From NCBI GenBank assembly GCA_903642215.1, contig CAHJWG010000005.1, positions 162,873-226,872 of the forward strand: a stretch of 64,000 bases of DNA, written 5' to 3'. Position numbers and translations under genes: made by a program. How positions within the stretch are numbered: position 1 is the first letter of the stretch; the number at the start of each line of letters is the position of its first letter. Below the pieces are notes generated by a model. That model was not told the DNA's origin and ran no database searches. It worked only from the letters and a program-made list of their open reading frames with translations. Shown here one piece after another: positions 39,543 through 48,920 of the stretch. This stretch comes from Sphingobacteriaceae bacterium (GTDB taxonomy: Bacteria > Bacteroidota > Bacteroidia > Sphingobacteriales > Sphingobacteriaceae).

Positions 39543-39809
39543 GTGGTAAAGATTACGGGTAATTGGTTTGCTAATGTAATTATTCCTTTCGTAAAAAAAC
39601 TAAATAAGCATTTTTAGGCAATACCTCGCAGTAGGCCAATGTGATTTGATACCGGAACAAATCCGCGTTGTTGTATTACTTGGGATAAGGCTATAAATTT
39701 TTAAATAAATTTTAAATTATAACAAAACAATGTTAATTTAATCCATCCAATTTTGATTGATTGCAACTTGCAATCATGACAACCAATTATTAGCCTTAAT
39801 TATCAAACC

Positions 39810-41201
39810 ATGTCGACTGATCGCAGAAAGTTTTTAAAACACCTGGGTACCTCTGTTCTGTTAACCTCAGCCTCGCTTACCGCACTGGCTGCAAAAGAAG
39901 AAAACGAATCACGGCTGCTGCAGGCCGAAAAGCGTGTTGGCCCCAACGATAAAATCCGCATTGCCACCATTGGCATAGGTATAATGGGTTTTAAAGATAC
40001 CCGTGCAGCACTTACCGTACCGGGAGTTGAACTGGTGGCCGTTTGCGACTTGTATAAAGGGCGGTTGGAGCGTGCCAAAGAGCTTTATCCTGATGTTAGC
40101 CCTACAGTGGACTACCGTGAGATTTTGGATAGGAAAGATATTGATGCGGTAATTATAGCTACAGGTGATAGCTGGCACAGCCAGATAGCTATTGATGCTA
40201 TGCGCAAAGGTAAGGCGGTTTACAGCGAGAAGCCGATGGTACATCAGATAAGCCAGGGATTGGAGGAGATAAAAGTACAGCAAGAAACTAAAGCGGTGTT
40301 CCAAGTAGGCAGCCAGCGCATCAGCAGTATTGCCTATAAAAAGGCGAAGGAACTTTATGAGGCAGGAGCAATCGGAAAGATTAATTCAATAGAAGCCTCA
40401 TTTAATCGTCAGAGTGCTTTAGGTGCATGGCAATACACGATCCCAACGGATGCAGGAAAGCAAACGGTGGATTGGGCACGTTACCAGGCGAATGCTAAAG
40501 TGAAGCATGATTACGACAGTAACCGGTTTTTCCGCTGGAGAAATTACCGCGAATACGGCACCGGCGTGGCGGGCGATCTTTTTGTTCACTTGTTAACCGG
40601 CATCCACTTTATAACCGGCTCGAAGGGACCCGAAAGAATATTTTCCATAGGCGACCTGGATTATTGGAAAGACGGCCGTAACGTGCCTGATGTAATGAGC
40701 GCCGTGATCCATTACGGCGAAACCAAGGAACACCCTGCCTTCCAGGTAACGCTTAGGGTCAATTTTATTAGCGGAGAAGGCGACCATACGTCAACTAAAA
40801 TTGTTGGAAGTGAAGGTGTTATAGACCTTGGCGGCGAGGGCGACAGCTTCACCATCCGTAAGAATAGGATGCCGATAGCTACCGGTATAGGTGGTTGGGA
40901 TTCTTTAGAAACTTACCCGTTAGCCCAGCAGAAGCTACTTTTGGATGCCTACAATAACAAATATTCTGCTAACGATCAGCAAGCACCTGTAATACCGGAT
41001 GTAAGCTACCGGGCACCCGAAGGCTATAATGCTTCAAACGACCACTTCGCTAATTTTTTTGAATCTGTACGCAATGGTAAACCGGTGGTTGAAAATGCTG
41101 TATTTGGTTTCCGTGCAGCTGCACCTGCCCTGGCCTGTAATGACAGTTACTTTGAAGGTAAGATTATTCGCTGGGATGCAGAAAATATGAAGATTATTTA
41201 A
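39810..41201 (+). CDS. Gfo/Idh/MocA-family oxidoreductase with Tat signal
   Basis: A 463-aa NAD(P)-dependent oxidoreductase. The N-terminus STDRRKFLKHLGTSVLLTSA is a twin-arginine signal, so the folded protein with its cofactor is sent to the periplasm. The Rossmann motif IATIGIGIMG begins near residue 50, the EKP motif is YSEKPMVHQ, and GTGVAGDLFVHLLTGIHF and PAFQVTLRVNFISGEGDH, then TSTKIVGSEGVIDLGG, come from the C-terminal alpha/beta domain. Such secreted members are common in Bacteroidota that degrade plant or host glycans, where some act on sugar ketones or glycosides. The specific reaction is not readable here. It is monocistronic, followed by a repeat copy. Confidence 0.9.
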   Translation: MSTDRRKFLKHLGTSVLLTSASLTALAAKEENESRLLQAEKRVGPNDKIRIATIGIGIMGFKDTRAALTVPGVELVAVCDLYKGRLERAKELYPDVSPTVDYREILDRKDIDAVIIATGDSWHSQIAIDAMRKGKAVYSEKPMVHQISQGLEEIKVQQETKAVFQVGSQRISSIAYKKAKELYEAGAIGKINSIEASFNRQSALGAWQYTIPTDAGKQTVDWARYQANAKVKHDYDSNRFFRWRNYREYGTGVAGDLFVHLLTGIHFITGSKGPERIFSIGDLDYWKDGRNVPDVMSAVIHYGETKEHPAFQVTLRVNFISGEGDHTSTKIVGSEGVIDLGGEGDSFTIRKNRMPIATGIGGWDSLETYPLAQQKLLLDAYNNKYSANDQQAPVIPDVSYRAPEGYNASNDHFANFFESVRNGKPVVENAVFGFRAAAPALACNDSYFEGKIIRWDAENMKII

Positions 41202-41251
41202 GTATCCAAAGCGCAGTCCCAAACTTTTAAATTATACGTGCATCATTAATA

Positions 41252-41344
41252 ATGCTTCTTTTATGCCGGTAAATTTTGCTTTCGTATCAGATAAAAATTC
41301 AAAAAGTATAAAGGCTTTATGTTTTTAGGTGATAAAAGAAGCAT
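41252..41344. repeat. Dispersed palindromic repeat, full copy (93 bp)
   Basis: The left arm is ATGCTTCTTTTATGCCGGTA followed by AATTTTGCTTTCG. The right arm is TTTTTAGGTGATAAAAGAAG followed by CAT. It lies just after the Gfo/Idh/MocA gene in a region of convergent gene ends. Confidence 0.9.
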
Positions 41345-41702
41345 ATAAAATAATCAATTTGATATGCAGAACTTCTCTGTTAAAATCATTTTTCACATCA
41401 AAAGTTCTTATTTTCCTACAAACTCTCGTAAAATGCCCAAATGATCTTCTAAAAAAAGGCTTGAGTAATAGTTTATATAACAGCTCATATTCTCAGGTTT
41501 TGTAGAAAACGATTCGATTTAATCCAATTGAATCAATGCCGTTGCCACCCTATTATATTACCATAATATTTGTGTTTGCTACTCCAACAACAACCTTTTT
41601 ATTACTACTGATAAATTGCTGTAGGAAGATTTGGATTTGTTATTGTACCGGGTAGGAAATCTGCGGCACCAAGAAATTAGTATTAAAGTTAATAAACCGT
41701 GA
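41345..41702. other. Intergenic stretch without a confident gene
   Basis: There is no open frame of useful length in this 358-bp stretch. One short plus-strand frame at about 41622-41702 reads EDLDLLLYRVGNLRHQEISI followed by a stop soon after, and looks protein-like. It is preceded by TAG in the same frame, so at most it is the tail of a decayed gene. Confidence 0.4.
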
Positions 41703-41894
41703 TTAAAGATCTGCCGGCATCATGCCTTTTTCAAAACCACGTTTTTTAGCGTAATTTTTGTGAATAGTTTTAACTGCCGACGGACTCAAATTCTGGATAG
41801 TGTTGATGTCGTAAGCACCGAAAATATCTTTCAGAAAAACCATCGGCTCCAAAAGATTGTACGTTTGCCAGGGCAGGTAATAATCTACCCCGTG
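41703..41894 (-). pseudogene. Detached C-terminal 63 codons of the six-hairpin glycosidase-like gene, beyond an in-frame TGA
   Basis: Directly after the TGA at 41895-41897 the same frame stays open for 63 more codons to a TAA at 41703-41705. It reads HGVDYYLPWQTYNLLEPMVF, then LKDIFGAYDIN, and ends KRGFEKGMMPADL. The composition is that of a true protein end, with a compact WQTY/LLEPM helix region and no stop. The simplest reading is a single substitution (TGG Trp or CGA Arg to TGA) or a sequencing error that splits one gene of about 745 codons. Confidence 0.8.
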
Positions 41895-43940
41895 TCATCT
41901 CGCTATCGTTACGGTTAGTGCTTCCCCCAAAAAACCCGGTGCAAATCCCGGTATCGGATCGTTAGGATTCCAGTTAACGTACTGTTTTGTATTCCGGAGC
42001 AGAAGCTTCGAGAAACTCAATAAGTTCTTATCATTTGTGTACAGATAAACCCTGTAAATATTAAATGCGTCTATAGCGGCATAGCTGTCTGCAAAATTAT
42101 TTCCGGTAGCGATCAGGCTCAACCCGGTAACAGATCTTTTTTTCGGGAAAATTGCATCGGCATCATCCTGAGGTATAGGCACATTCCACGAATATACCCA
42201 GGTTTGGTAATAATAAGCGGCCTGTTTAGCAGCATCAAGCCAGCGAGCATCTTTATCCAAATCATGAAGTGCCAAAAACGCTCTCAACGCCATAGATACG
42301 GCCTCTTTATCGGGTACGTTCGGATTATCTGCCGCGCCACCTGCATATTTAAAATTTTTATAGATATCCTTATAGATAAAATTTCCTGCCTTTAACACCG
42401 CTTGTTTGTATTTATCCGTTCCGGTGATATTATACAGATCAACAAGAAAAGGGACAACATTGGAAGTATTGTTCTTCGTATTATTTGTTACCGCACCACT
42501 GCTGTAATCATATTGCTGATAAAAAGACCCGTCAGTATTTTGAACGGAAAGAAGCCAGTTTGCAACCTTACCGGCAGTTTTTAACCAATTGCTTTTGTCA
42601 ACCCCCTTCTTTTTTTCCAGGTTCCATGCGTAAAGCAGTCCGTTCATCCCGTCTCCCAGGTTTCTTAAATGCGTGGGTATTTTTCTCCAGGTTTGTGGAT
42701 ACGGATCATACCAAATTCTCGGAATACCGGAAGGTGCCAGGGATTTATCTGCCCAAAAATCGATTATCTGTTCTCCTTTTCCCTTCAGCTCATTATCCGA
42801 TGTATTCAGCCCTTCCCTTATCAACAAAGCTCCGTTCGCAATTTCCTGTCCAACAAAGCCCATATTCCAGTTATAATCTGCATCTGCGGCAGTGCCTCCA
42901 ACTTTAATCCTGAAAGGTACACCGGCAGTATTGTTTACCTGCCTCCAGTATTGATTTAATATCGAGATGTGTTGGGCATAAACCTTTTCCAGATCGACAG
43001 GATATAAGGTTGGGTTCTGGATATGATAATATCTGTTCCAGGTATTTTTGAGAGTAGTTAAATAATCGTTTTCCTTTGTTAAGCTGATGGCCAGCTTATA
43101 ATTCTGCATATAATTAAGTGTTACCGGATGACTTCTGTAAGCCCACCTTTTAGTGTTTGCCATACCGCGTACGCCGGTTCGCTCACCTTCCGTACCTGGA
43201 TACAAAATTCCTACCAGCGGCTGCCGGTTGTTGCACATCCCTACTGACGCAAACTTCATCCGCCCGTCTGTTACCCGGTCAAGCCCGTTTTCCCCGGTAA
43301 AGGTTGCCCCGTCGGCATTTTTGTGAAAAACTGAAAAAGTAACACCGGTAGATTTCTGCCTGAGCATCATCAACGGAAGCGGAAGGCGATCTTCCCTAAA
43401 CCAGTAATCGTTATCGGTAAGGTTGCTTGCCAGTGCAGCGGGAGAAACATTTTTATTGTCCTTGTACCATACGGCAGGCACAAAAAAATCATAATCGGAC
43501 ATGGTTGATTTTACCGGCCGCTGAAAAGCTATTCTGGTCGAAAAACCCATGTCTCTCACATCTGCAAAAGTAACCTTAACTGTTCTTTCTACCTCAAAAC
43601 TGCCGGTAGCCGCAGCAGTTTTGTAAATATCTTTAAAGCTGAATGTAGAGCCGTTTGCAGTTTTCAGCTCTCCGGTGCAATAAAATGTGCCATTACGTTG
43701 CCGGACATTATCGTAAGCCTGTTCAATCCACAATGCCGAACCGTTTTGATCGACAATTTCCAGGGCCATTGGCTTGAGCTGCTGATACGAATCATTTGAA
43801 AGCTGTAGCCTTATTCCAAATTTCTTATTGATCTGTATTATGCTTAGTGTTGATGCGCCCGATTTTAAAGCCAACGGTTTCCCGGCCCGGCTGATGCCGG
43901 AAAACAGAATCCAGCAGAAAACACTTAGGTAAAATTTCAT
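41895..43940 (-). CDS. Secreted six-hairpin (alpha/alpha) glycosidase-like protein, probably truncated by TGA
   Basis: The frame gives 681 residues with a signal peptide (about residues 1-19, ending ISRAG). The N-terminal ~300 residues form a beta-rich domain. The C-terminal part is an (alpha/alpha)-barrel with recurring helices: HLRNLGDGMNGLLYAWNLEK, SNWLKTAGKVANWLLSVQNT, then DGSFYQQYDYSSG and SFADSYAAIDAFNIYRVYLY-like repeats. This resembles unsaturated-uronyl or polysaccharide hydrolases and lyases, but I cannot name a CAZy family. The frame stops at TGA 41895-41897, yet coding continues in frame for 63 codons (41703-41894), so the annotated protein is probably shortened. It is separated from the GH2 gene at 44230 by a repeat copy. 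Neighbouring GH2 and GH127 genes suggest plant cell-wall polysaccharide as substrate. Confidence 0.7.
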   Translation of the reverse strand: MKFYLSVFCWILFSGISRAGKPLALKSGASTLSIIQINKKFGIRLQLSNDSYQQLKPMALEIVDQNGSALWIEQAYDNVRQRNGTFYCTGELKTANGSTFSFKDIYKTAAATGSFEVERTVKVTFADVRDMGFSTRIAFQRPVKSTMSDYDFFVPAVWYKDNKNVSPAALASNLTDNDYWFREDRLPLPLMMLRQKSTGVTFSVFHKNADGATFTGENGLDRVTDGRMKFASVGMCNNRQPLVGILYPGTEGERTGVRGMANTKRWAYRSHPVTLNYMQNYKLAISLTKENDYLTTLKNTWNRYYHIQNPTLYPVDLEKVYAQHISILNQYWRQVNNTAGVPFRIKVGGTAADADYNWNMGFVGQEIANGALLIREGLNTSDNELKGKGEQIIDFWADKSLAPSGIPRIWYDPYPQTWRKIPTHLRNLGDGMNGLLYAWNLEKKKGVDKSNWLKTAGKVANWLLSVQNTDGSFYQQYDYSSGAVTNNTKNNTSNVVPFLVDLYNITGTDKYKQAVLKAGNFIYKDIYKNFKYAGGAADNPNVPDKEAVSMALRAFLALHDLDKDARWLDAAKQAAYYYQTWVYSWNVPIPQDDADAIFPKKRSVTGLSLIATGNNFADSYAAIDAFNIYRVYLYTNDKNLLSFSKLLLRNTKQYVNWNPNDPIPGFAPGFLGEALTVTIAR

Positions 43941-44032
43941 TTTTTGTCTGCGTTATACTGCAAAATGCTTGTTGATCCGGTTCTTGAAAAATCAATACAG
44001 AACCTGTTTAAAATCCTGTTAATTTATTTTGC

Positions 44033-44119
44033 ATGCTTCTTTTATCACCTAAAAAATGTTAGTGTTTTTAATGTAGAAGTGATATACCGATACCCGATTT
44101 ACAGGCATAAAAGAAGCAT
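44033..44119. repeat. Dispersed palindromic repeat, full copy (87 bp)
   Basis: The left arm is ATGCTTCTTTTATCACC followed by TAAAAAATG. The right arm is CGATTTACAGGCATAAAAGA followed by AGCAT. The outer left flank AACCTGTTTAAAATCC and right flank TGCAATTTTTTCTGATCAG match those of the copy at 35660. It occupies the 289-bp gap between GH2 (3' end) and the glycosidase-like gene (5' end). Confidence 0.9.
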
Positions 44120-44229
44120 TGCAATTTTTTCTGATCAGAATTTATTGATCTCTTTTGGCAGAGATTTACGCATCATTTTCAAGCTTAATTTTTTTAGAAA
44201 TCAATACACAAGCCCTGCGCAATAGCATT

Positions 44230-46068
44230 TTACTTTACCAAAGCCTGATCATATAGTTTGGTATTTGCCTTTTGCAATAAATCTACAGGCATTTTAATTA
44301 CTTTTCGGTCATAAGTCATAAAGCCGTTCACTTCGCCTTCCACATCTGTGGTTTGGGTATAAACCGCTGCTGAAAGCCCTTGTTTAATCAGTTCCTGCAA
44401 CCGATCCGTAAAGGTTAAATACCTTTTTAGCAAGTCATCTCCGTTTTTAAAATTCTGGTAACCCCAGTTTTTATTGGCTTGCCAAACATGCTCTGTAACG
44501 GGCCAGCCCAAGCCACCGAACTCGCCTAAAACAACAGCTTTTGTTTTACCGAAGATTGCTGCAGTAGGCATGGCAGGATGCGGATAATTATGCAGATCAA
44601 CGATGTTGCCGGTGTCATAAAAATTTCCTCCGCTGGCACTGTTAACCAAGCGCGACGGATCTTTTTTCATCGTCCATTCTGTAATTTCTACCGTTTTAAA
44701 CTGTCCCCAGGCTTCGTTAAAAGGTGTCCATACAACAATGCACGGGTAGTTGTAAAGGGAATTGATGATCGCATTCCATTCCTTGCGGTAATATCCTTCG
44801 GATTCCGGCGTGCGCGCTTTATCGGTAGCCCTATCCAGCACGCCGGGGCGGTTTTCCCATCCGTTGCCCAAATCACCGCTCGGCATATCCTGCCATAACA
44901 GCATACCATTTTTATCGCAATAAGTATAATAAAGGGCAGGTTCAACCTTAATGTGTTTGCGGATCAGGTTAAAACCCATTGCCTTTAATTTATCAATATC
45001 AAAAGTCATGGCATCGTAAGTTGGCGGCGTGTATAAACCATCCGGCCACCAGCCCTGATCAAGCGGGCCGTATTCAAAAACAAATTTGTTATTTAATAAC
45101 ATACGCTGCACACCGTTCGCATCAGGCCCAAGCGATATTTTACGCATGGCAAAATAACTTTTTACTTCATCAACCGGCTTGTTTTTCCTGATTACGGTTA
45201 CCTGCAGATCATAAAGAAAAGGGTTGGTTGTTGACCATAATTTCTGGTCTTTTATATCCAGCGTAGCAGTTCCGGCCGTATCTGTTATTTGTTGGCTAAC
45301 AACTGTTTTACCATCCAAAGCGGTTATTTTTAGTTGATCGCCCGGCTGTGTATTTTTAACATCAACAGAAACAGCAAGTGTATGATTATCAATATTCGGA
45401 GTTTGTTTGGTGGATTCAATATATGTTTTAGGTACACCTTCCAGCCAAACCGTTTGCCAGATACCGGTAACCGGCGTGTACCAAATACCTTCAGGGTTTT
45501 TTACCTGTTTGCCACGCGGCTGCGGGCCGTCATCCGTTGGGTCCCAAACGCTTACCTTTATTTCCTGTTTAGCACCGCTTACCAAATAAGGCGTAATGTT
45601 AAAAGTAAACGGATCAAAACCGCCTTCGTGCATGCCTGCATTTTTACCGTTCACAAAAACTGTTGTGCGCCAGTCTACCGCGCCGAAATGCAGCAATATA
45701 TCCTTGCCTTTTAAAGTTTTGTTAAGGCTGATAGTTGTTTTATACCACAAAATACTGTCTTTGCCAACCGTTTTGCCCACGCCCGAAAGTGCAGATTCAA
45801 TTGCAAAAGGAACCAATATTTTACCTTTATAAACAGATGGATCGCTTTGTATTTTTGGTACAACGGCATAACTCCATAAACCATTTAAATTTTGCCAGTT
45901 ACCTCTGATTAATTGCGGCCGCGGATATTCTGGCAATGGTGCTTTAGGATCAACCTTTTCTGCCCAAGGCGTTGTAATTTTATCTTTTATAAGATGCCAG
46001 TCGCTGTTTTGCGCAACGGCAGACAATGAAATCAGAAGCAGGAATAATACATAAGTGGCTTTTTTCAT
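44230..46068 (-). CDS. GH2 family beta-glycosidase (beta-galactosidase/glucuronidase-like), secreted
   Basis: A 612-aa exported enzyme (signal peptide residues 1-19, ending SAVAQ), much shorter than the LacZ-type GH2 at 4071. The N-terminal sugar-binding jelly roll contains RPQLIRGNWQNLNGLWSYAV and LLHFGAVDWRTTVFVNGKNA, then GMHEGGFDPF. After an Ig-like domain the TIM barrel carries acid/base Glu452 in WTPFNEAWGQF and nucleophile Glu516 in VVLGEFGGLGWPV. MGFNLIRKHIKVEPALYYTY precedes the acid/base region as in other GH2 enzymes. It lacks the C-terminal LacZ domains. Next to GH127 it may remove galactosyl or arabinosyl side groups; substrate is inferred from context only. Confidence 0.92.
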   Translation of the reverse strand: MKKATYVLFLLLISLSAVAQNSDWHLIKDKITTPWAEKVDPKAPLPEYPRPQLIRGNWQNLNGLWSYAVVPKIQSDPSVYKGKILVPFAIESALSGVGKTVGKDSILWYKTTISLNKTLKGKDILLHFGAVDWRTTVFVNGKNAGMHEGGFDPFTFNITPYLVSGAKQEIKVSVWDPTDDGPQPRGKQVKNPEGIWYTPVTGIWQTVWLEGVPKTYIESTKQTPNIDNHTLAVSVDVKNTQPGDQLKITALDGKTVVSQQITDTAGTATLDIKDQKLWSTTNPFLYDLQVTVIRKNKPVDEVKSYFAMRKISLGPDANGVQRMLLNNKFVFEYGPLDQGWWPDGLYTPPTYDAMTFDIDKLKAMGFNLIRKHIKVEPALYYTYCDKNGMLLWQDMPSGDLGNGWENRPGVLDRATDKARTPESEGYYRKEWNAIINSLYNYPCIVVWTPFNEAWGQFKTVEITEWTMKKDPSRLVNSASGGNFYDTGNIVDLHNYPHPAMPTAAIFGKTKAVVLGEFGGLGWPVTEHVWQANKNWGYQNFKNGDDLLKRYLTFTDRLQELIKQGLSAAVYTQTTDVEGEVNGFMTYDRKVIKMPVDLLQKANTKLYDQALVK

Positions 46069-46152
46069 AAACGAAAGATTGGTTTTAGTTATGTGATTTA
46101 AAAGGTTATGAAGATTGTTTTAGGTGCTTGTTAAGTTGATATTAAAATTATG

Positions 46153-46228
46153 ATGCTTCTTTTATGCCTGTTTTTTTAGATGCTATAAAAATATAACGTC
46201 TTACATTTTTAGGTGATAAAAGAAGCAT
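46153..46228. repeat. Dispersed palindromic repeat, full copy (76 bp)
   Basis: The left arm is ATGCTTCTTTTATGCCTG and the right arm is TTTTTAGGTGATAAAAGAAG followed by CAT. It lies between the GH2 start (46068) and the GH127 end (46302). Confidence 0.9.
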
Positions 46229-46301
46229 CATTCAAGTTTTGCAGTTTTTGAGCCGAGGATTTTCTCTCATTTAAACAGCTTTGTTTTATGGCAAATGTTG
46301 T

Positions 46302-48647
46302 TTACTTTTTTAACAACCGGCAGCCAAATAAACCGCCGGCAGTTTTGCCGGGCAGGGCTTGCAGGCGTACCGTAATTTTCTGTTTGCCGGTTAATAGCTG
46401 CTGCGGAATAACGTAACTGATGTTGTATAATCCAGGATCCGTCTTTTGACTCAATTTCTCCGAAGCGATTTTTTCTCCGTCAATAATGATGTCAAACTCA
46501 CGGCCGCCGCCATCTGTACCAAGGTAAGTGCATTGCAGTACGGCATCTTTTGTACCTTTTGTTTCCATCATAAATGAAAACCAGCCGCCATTAGTTGCAT
46601 CACGCCAGGTGTTTCCGCCTGCGTTGCCTGTATGGGTACTTTCGCCTTTAAAGTCATGGTCGCGTTCGGGCTGCATTTCGCCAACACGCATAATGTCCAG
46701 TGTTTTGGCTTTCAGCTCTTCTTCTGCTTTGAGTTCTGCTTCAAATTGCCGCTGTTTTATTTTCCATTCATTCGCACTAAAAAAATCCCAATATACCGCC
46801 TGTTTCTGGTTGTACACTTTGTATAAAGGTGCCAGGGCTACTTCTTTGCCGTTGGTGCTGGCATAAAATACATCAGGCTGCTTATCATCAGGCTTTATCC
46901 ACTGGTTAAGTTTTTGATTGGCCGATACAAAAACCGGAATATCCCGTGCTTTAATATTGCCTGTTCCTAACTGGCCGGCCAAAACCAGCGGCCCATATAA
47001 AAAAGCTTTTTTATTTACATCATCCGGCATGCTTTCGGTATATAAACTCATCGGATAAGTTATTTGTACCCGGTCTCCCTTTTTCCATTTCCTGCTGATT
47101 TCTATATAATGGCCGGGCGTGGTATTGATATTTACCGGTTTGCCATTTACAGTAATTGCAGCACCATTGGTTGCCCATTTAGGGTAACGGATGTATAAAG
47201 GCATTTGCGTGTTTTGTTTCAGCTCCTTAAACCACAGGTTAATCACTTTATCTTCCGGATATCGGGTATCCATCTGCAAAGTCATATTTTTATCTTTTTG
47301 GGATAAAACGGATGGAATAAAAAGATTAACGTATAAACCGCCGTTAGGGTCATTATAATAGATGTCCTGTCCGTATTTAGTATGATTTTCCATACCGGTA
47401 CCGGTGCAGCACCAAAATGAATCTTCGGGCGTGCCAAATTGCTTTTCGGTGCCAGAAGCCAGTGGTAGGAAATACAGCACCATCCCGTTTTCCGGATTTT
47501 GGGAAGCGAGGATATGATTGTACAGCACCCTTTCATAATAATCCATATAAGCAGCCGACGGTTTAAGTTCAAACAAATGGCTGGTCAATTTCAGCATGTT
47601 GTAGCTGTTACAGGTTTCGGTGGTGTTGGTGCTGAGGTAAGGAGCCAGGTGATCGGGTTTATCACTAAAACGTTCATGATCACTGTTGCCTCCGGTAACG
47701 TAAGAATAATGGTTAACTACCGTATTCCAGAAAAAATCAACCGTAGTAAGATCGGTGGTATTGCCGGTAAGTTCATATTGCCGGGCACTACCGATAATTT
47801 TAGGGATTTGTGTATTGGCGTGGATGCCCGGTAAAACATCGTGCCCTTCGGCTAAGGGATCTAATATGCGCTTATCATGAAAACGGTACGATAAGTTTAA
47901 ATACTTTTTGTTACCGGTAATAGCATACAGGTTGGCTAAAGCTTCGTTCATGCCGCCATGCTCACACTCCAGCATTTTCTGGAACTGCGCTTCGGTCAGG
48001 TTTTTAAACTTAGTATCAATCCAGTCACCAAACTTTGCGGCAACCGTGCGGGCCTGTCGGTTACCTGTGTACAAGTAAGCATCCAGCAATCCCGCTAAAA
48101 CTTTATGTTCTGTGTACCATGGCACCCAGCCGCCATTTAAATCAAACCCCTGCGAGCGGATGCTGCCTGCAGCTACTTCATCAAACAGCTTGTCTTCATT
48201 TGGTATTCCGCCTACATATCCTGTTTTGCGGGCCTGCTGGCATTCGGCAAGTTGGGCAACAATGTAGTCTGTTTTTTTCTTAAACCGCTGATCGCCGGAG
48301 GCCGCATACATCATCGAACATGCCGATAAATAATGCCCCAAAGAATGCCCCGATACGCCCCGGGCTTCCCAGCCGCCGTACAGTTTTCCTTTCGCTTTTA
48401 AACCTGCATTTTCCCTGAAACGGTTTAAAAACCGGTCCGGTTCCAGGCTAAGCAGCCAGTCCGCATTTTTATCCATGGCATGTTTGAACGGACTATTTAA
48501 CAGCCTCACATCTTCTAACGGAACAGGTGTTACCGCCTTAGTTACTTTATCTGCAACTGCATAACCGCTTTGTGCAGCAGCCCGGCCGCCAATCATACTG
48601 CAAAAGCTGATCAATATTAAGTTGGTATATCTTATCGTTTTCATCAT
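46302..48647 (-). CDS. GH127 beta-L-arabinofuranosidase (DUF1680), secreted
   Basis: The product has 781 residues from the ATG at 48645-48647, chosen because it directly precedes the export signal (KTIRYTNLILISFCSMIGG, then AAAQ); an in-frame GTG 24 bp upstream is less likely. The (alpha/alpha)6 barrel includes GVSGHSLGHYLSACSMMYAA and EHGGMNEALANLYAITGNKK. The zinc-cysteine centre of GH127 is complete: Glu344 and Cys346 in TETCNSYNML, and Cys413 and Cys414 in FWCCTGTGMENH, where a cysteine of this centre is the nucleophile. A C-terminal beta-sandwich follows, including DHDFKGESTHTGNAGGNTWR. GH127 releases beta-L-arabinofuranose from plant arabinan side chains or hydroxyproline-linked arabinans. 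The 44-bp operator-like sequence at 48921 lies upstream. Confidence 0.93.
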   Translation of the reverse strand: MMKTIRYTNLILISFCSMIGGRAAAQSGYAVADKVTKAVTPVPLEDVRLLNSPFKHAMDKNADWLLSLEPDRFLNRFRENAGLKAKGKLYGGWEARGVSGHSLGHYLSACSMMYAASGDQRFKKKTDYIVAQLAECQQARKTGYVGGIPNEDKLFDEVAAGSIRSQGFDLNGGWVPWYTEHKVLAGLLDAYLYTGNRQARTVAAKFGDWIDTKFKNLTEAQFQKMLECEHGGMNEALANLYAITGNKKYLNLSYRFHDKRILDPLAEGHDVLPGIHANTQIPKIIGSARQYELTGNTTDLTTVDFFWNTVVNHYSYVTGGNSDHERFSDKPDHLAPYLSTNTTETCNSYNMLKLTSHLFELKPSAAYMDYYERVLYNHILASQNPENGMVLYFLPLASGTEKQFGTPEDSFWCCTGTGMENHTKYGQDIYYNDPNGGLYVNLFIPSVLSQKDKNMTLQMDTRYPEDKVINLWFKELKQNTQMPLYIRYPKWATNGAAITVNGKPVNINTTPGHYIEISRKWKKGDRVQITYPMSLYTESMPDDVNKKAFLYGPLVLAGQLGTGNIKARDIPVFVSANQKLNQWIKPDDKQPDVFYASTNGKEVALAPLYKVYNQKQAVYWDFFSANEWKIKQRQFEAELKAEEELKAKTLDIMRVGEMQPERDHDFKGESTHTGNAGGNTWRDATNGGWFSFMMETKGTKDAVLQCTYLGTDGGGREFDIIIDGEKIASEKLSQKTDPGLYNISYVIPQQLLTGKQKITVRLQALPGKTAGGLFGCRLLKK

Positions 48648-48679
48648 TTTAAAGTTTAAGCAGATAAACACAAAATTTA

Positions 48680-48697
48680 TAGGTATAAAAGAAGTAT
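48680..48697. repeat. Half copy (right arm) of the dispersed repeat
   Basis: TAGGTATAAAAGAAGTAT, preceded by ACACAAAATTTA, matches the right arm of other copies, but no left arm is present. It is about 35 bp upstream of the GH127 start. The 362-bp divergent gap 48648-49009 also holds a possible gene remnant and an operator-like sequence, listed separately. Confidence 0.7.
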
Positions 48698-48766
48698 CGG
48701 TACAATCCTGAGCTTATCGAGAAACGAGTTTGTTTAAGTACCGATATAAAGTTTAACAAGTGCTGA

Positions 48767-48871
48767 TTACGGCTGCTTCAAAATATACGGCCCGTTTTTA
48801 TTCCATCCGAGTTTAAGGTTAGATAATTGTTTCCGTTTTAATTTATAGCTGATACGACTCTGATTAAATCA
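48767..48871 (-). pseudogene. Possible 3' remnant of a decayed gene
   Basis: A minus-strand frame of 33 codons lies between a TGA (48869-48871) and a TAA (48767-48769). It begins FNQSRISYKLKRKQLSNLKL and continues GWNKNGPYILKQP, which has the look of a real protein end. It has no start codon and the frame is broken upstream. I cannot assign a family. It may be chance. Confidence 0.3.
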
Positions 48872-48920
48872 GCGGCCAGCCTTTGGTTTATCTTGTAAAA
48901 TAAGTGTTTATCCCAAGTGC

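Noticed and set aside
43944..44225. Plus-strand open frame of about 93 codons between two minus-strand genes
   Set aside because: It runs through the full repeat copy at 44033-44119, has no family features and is low-complexity; an artefact of the AT-rich repeat.
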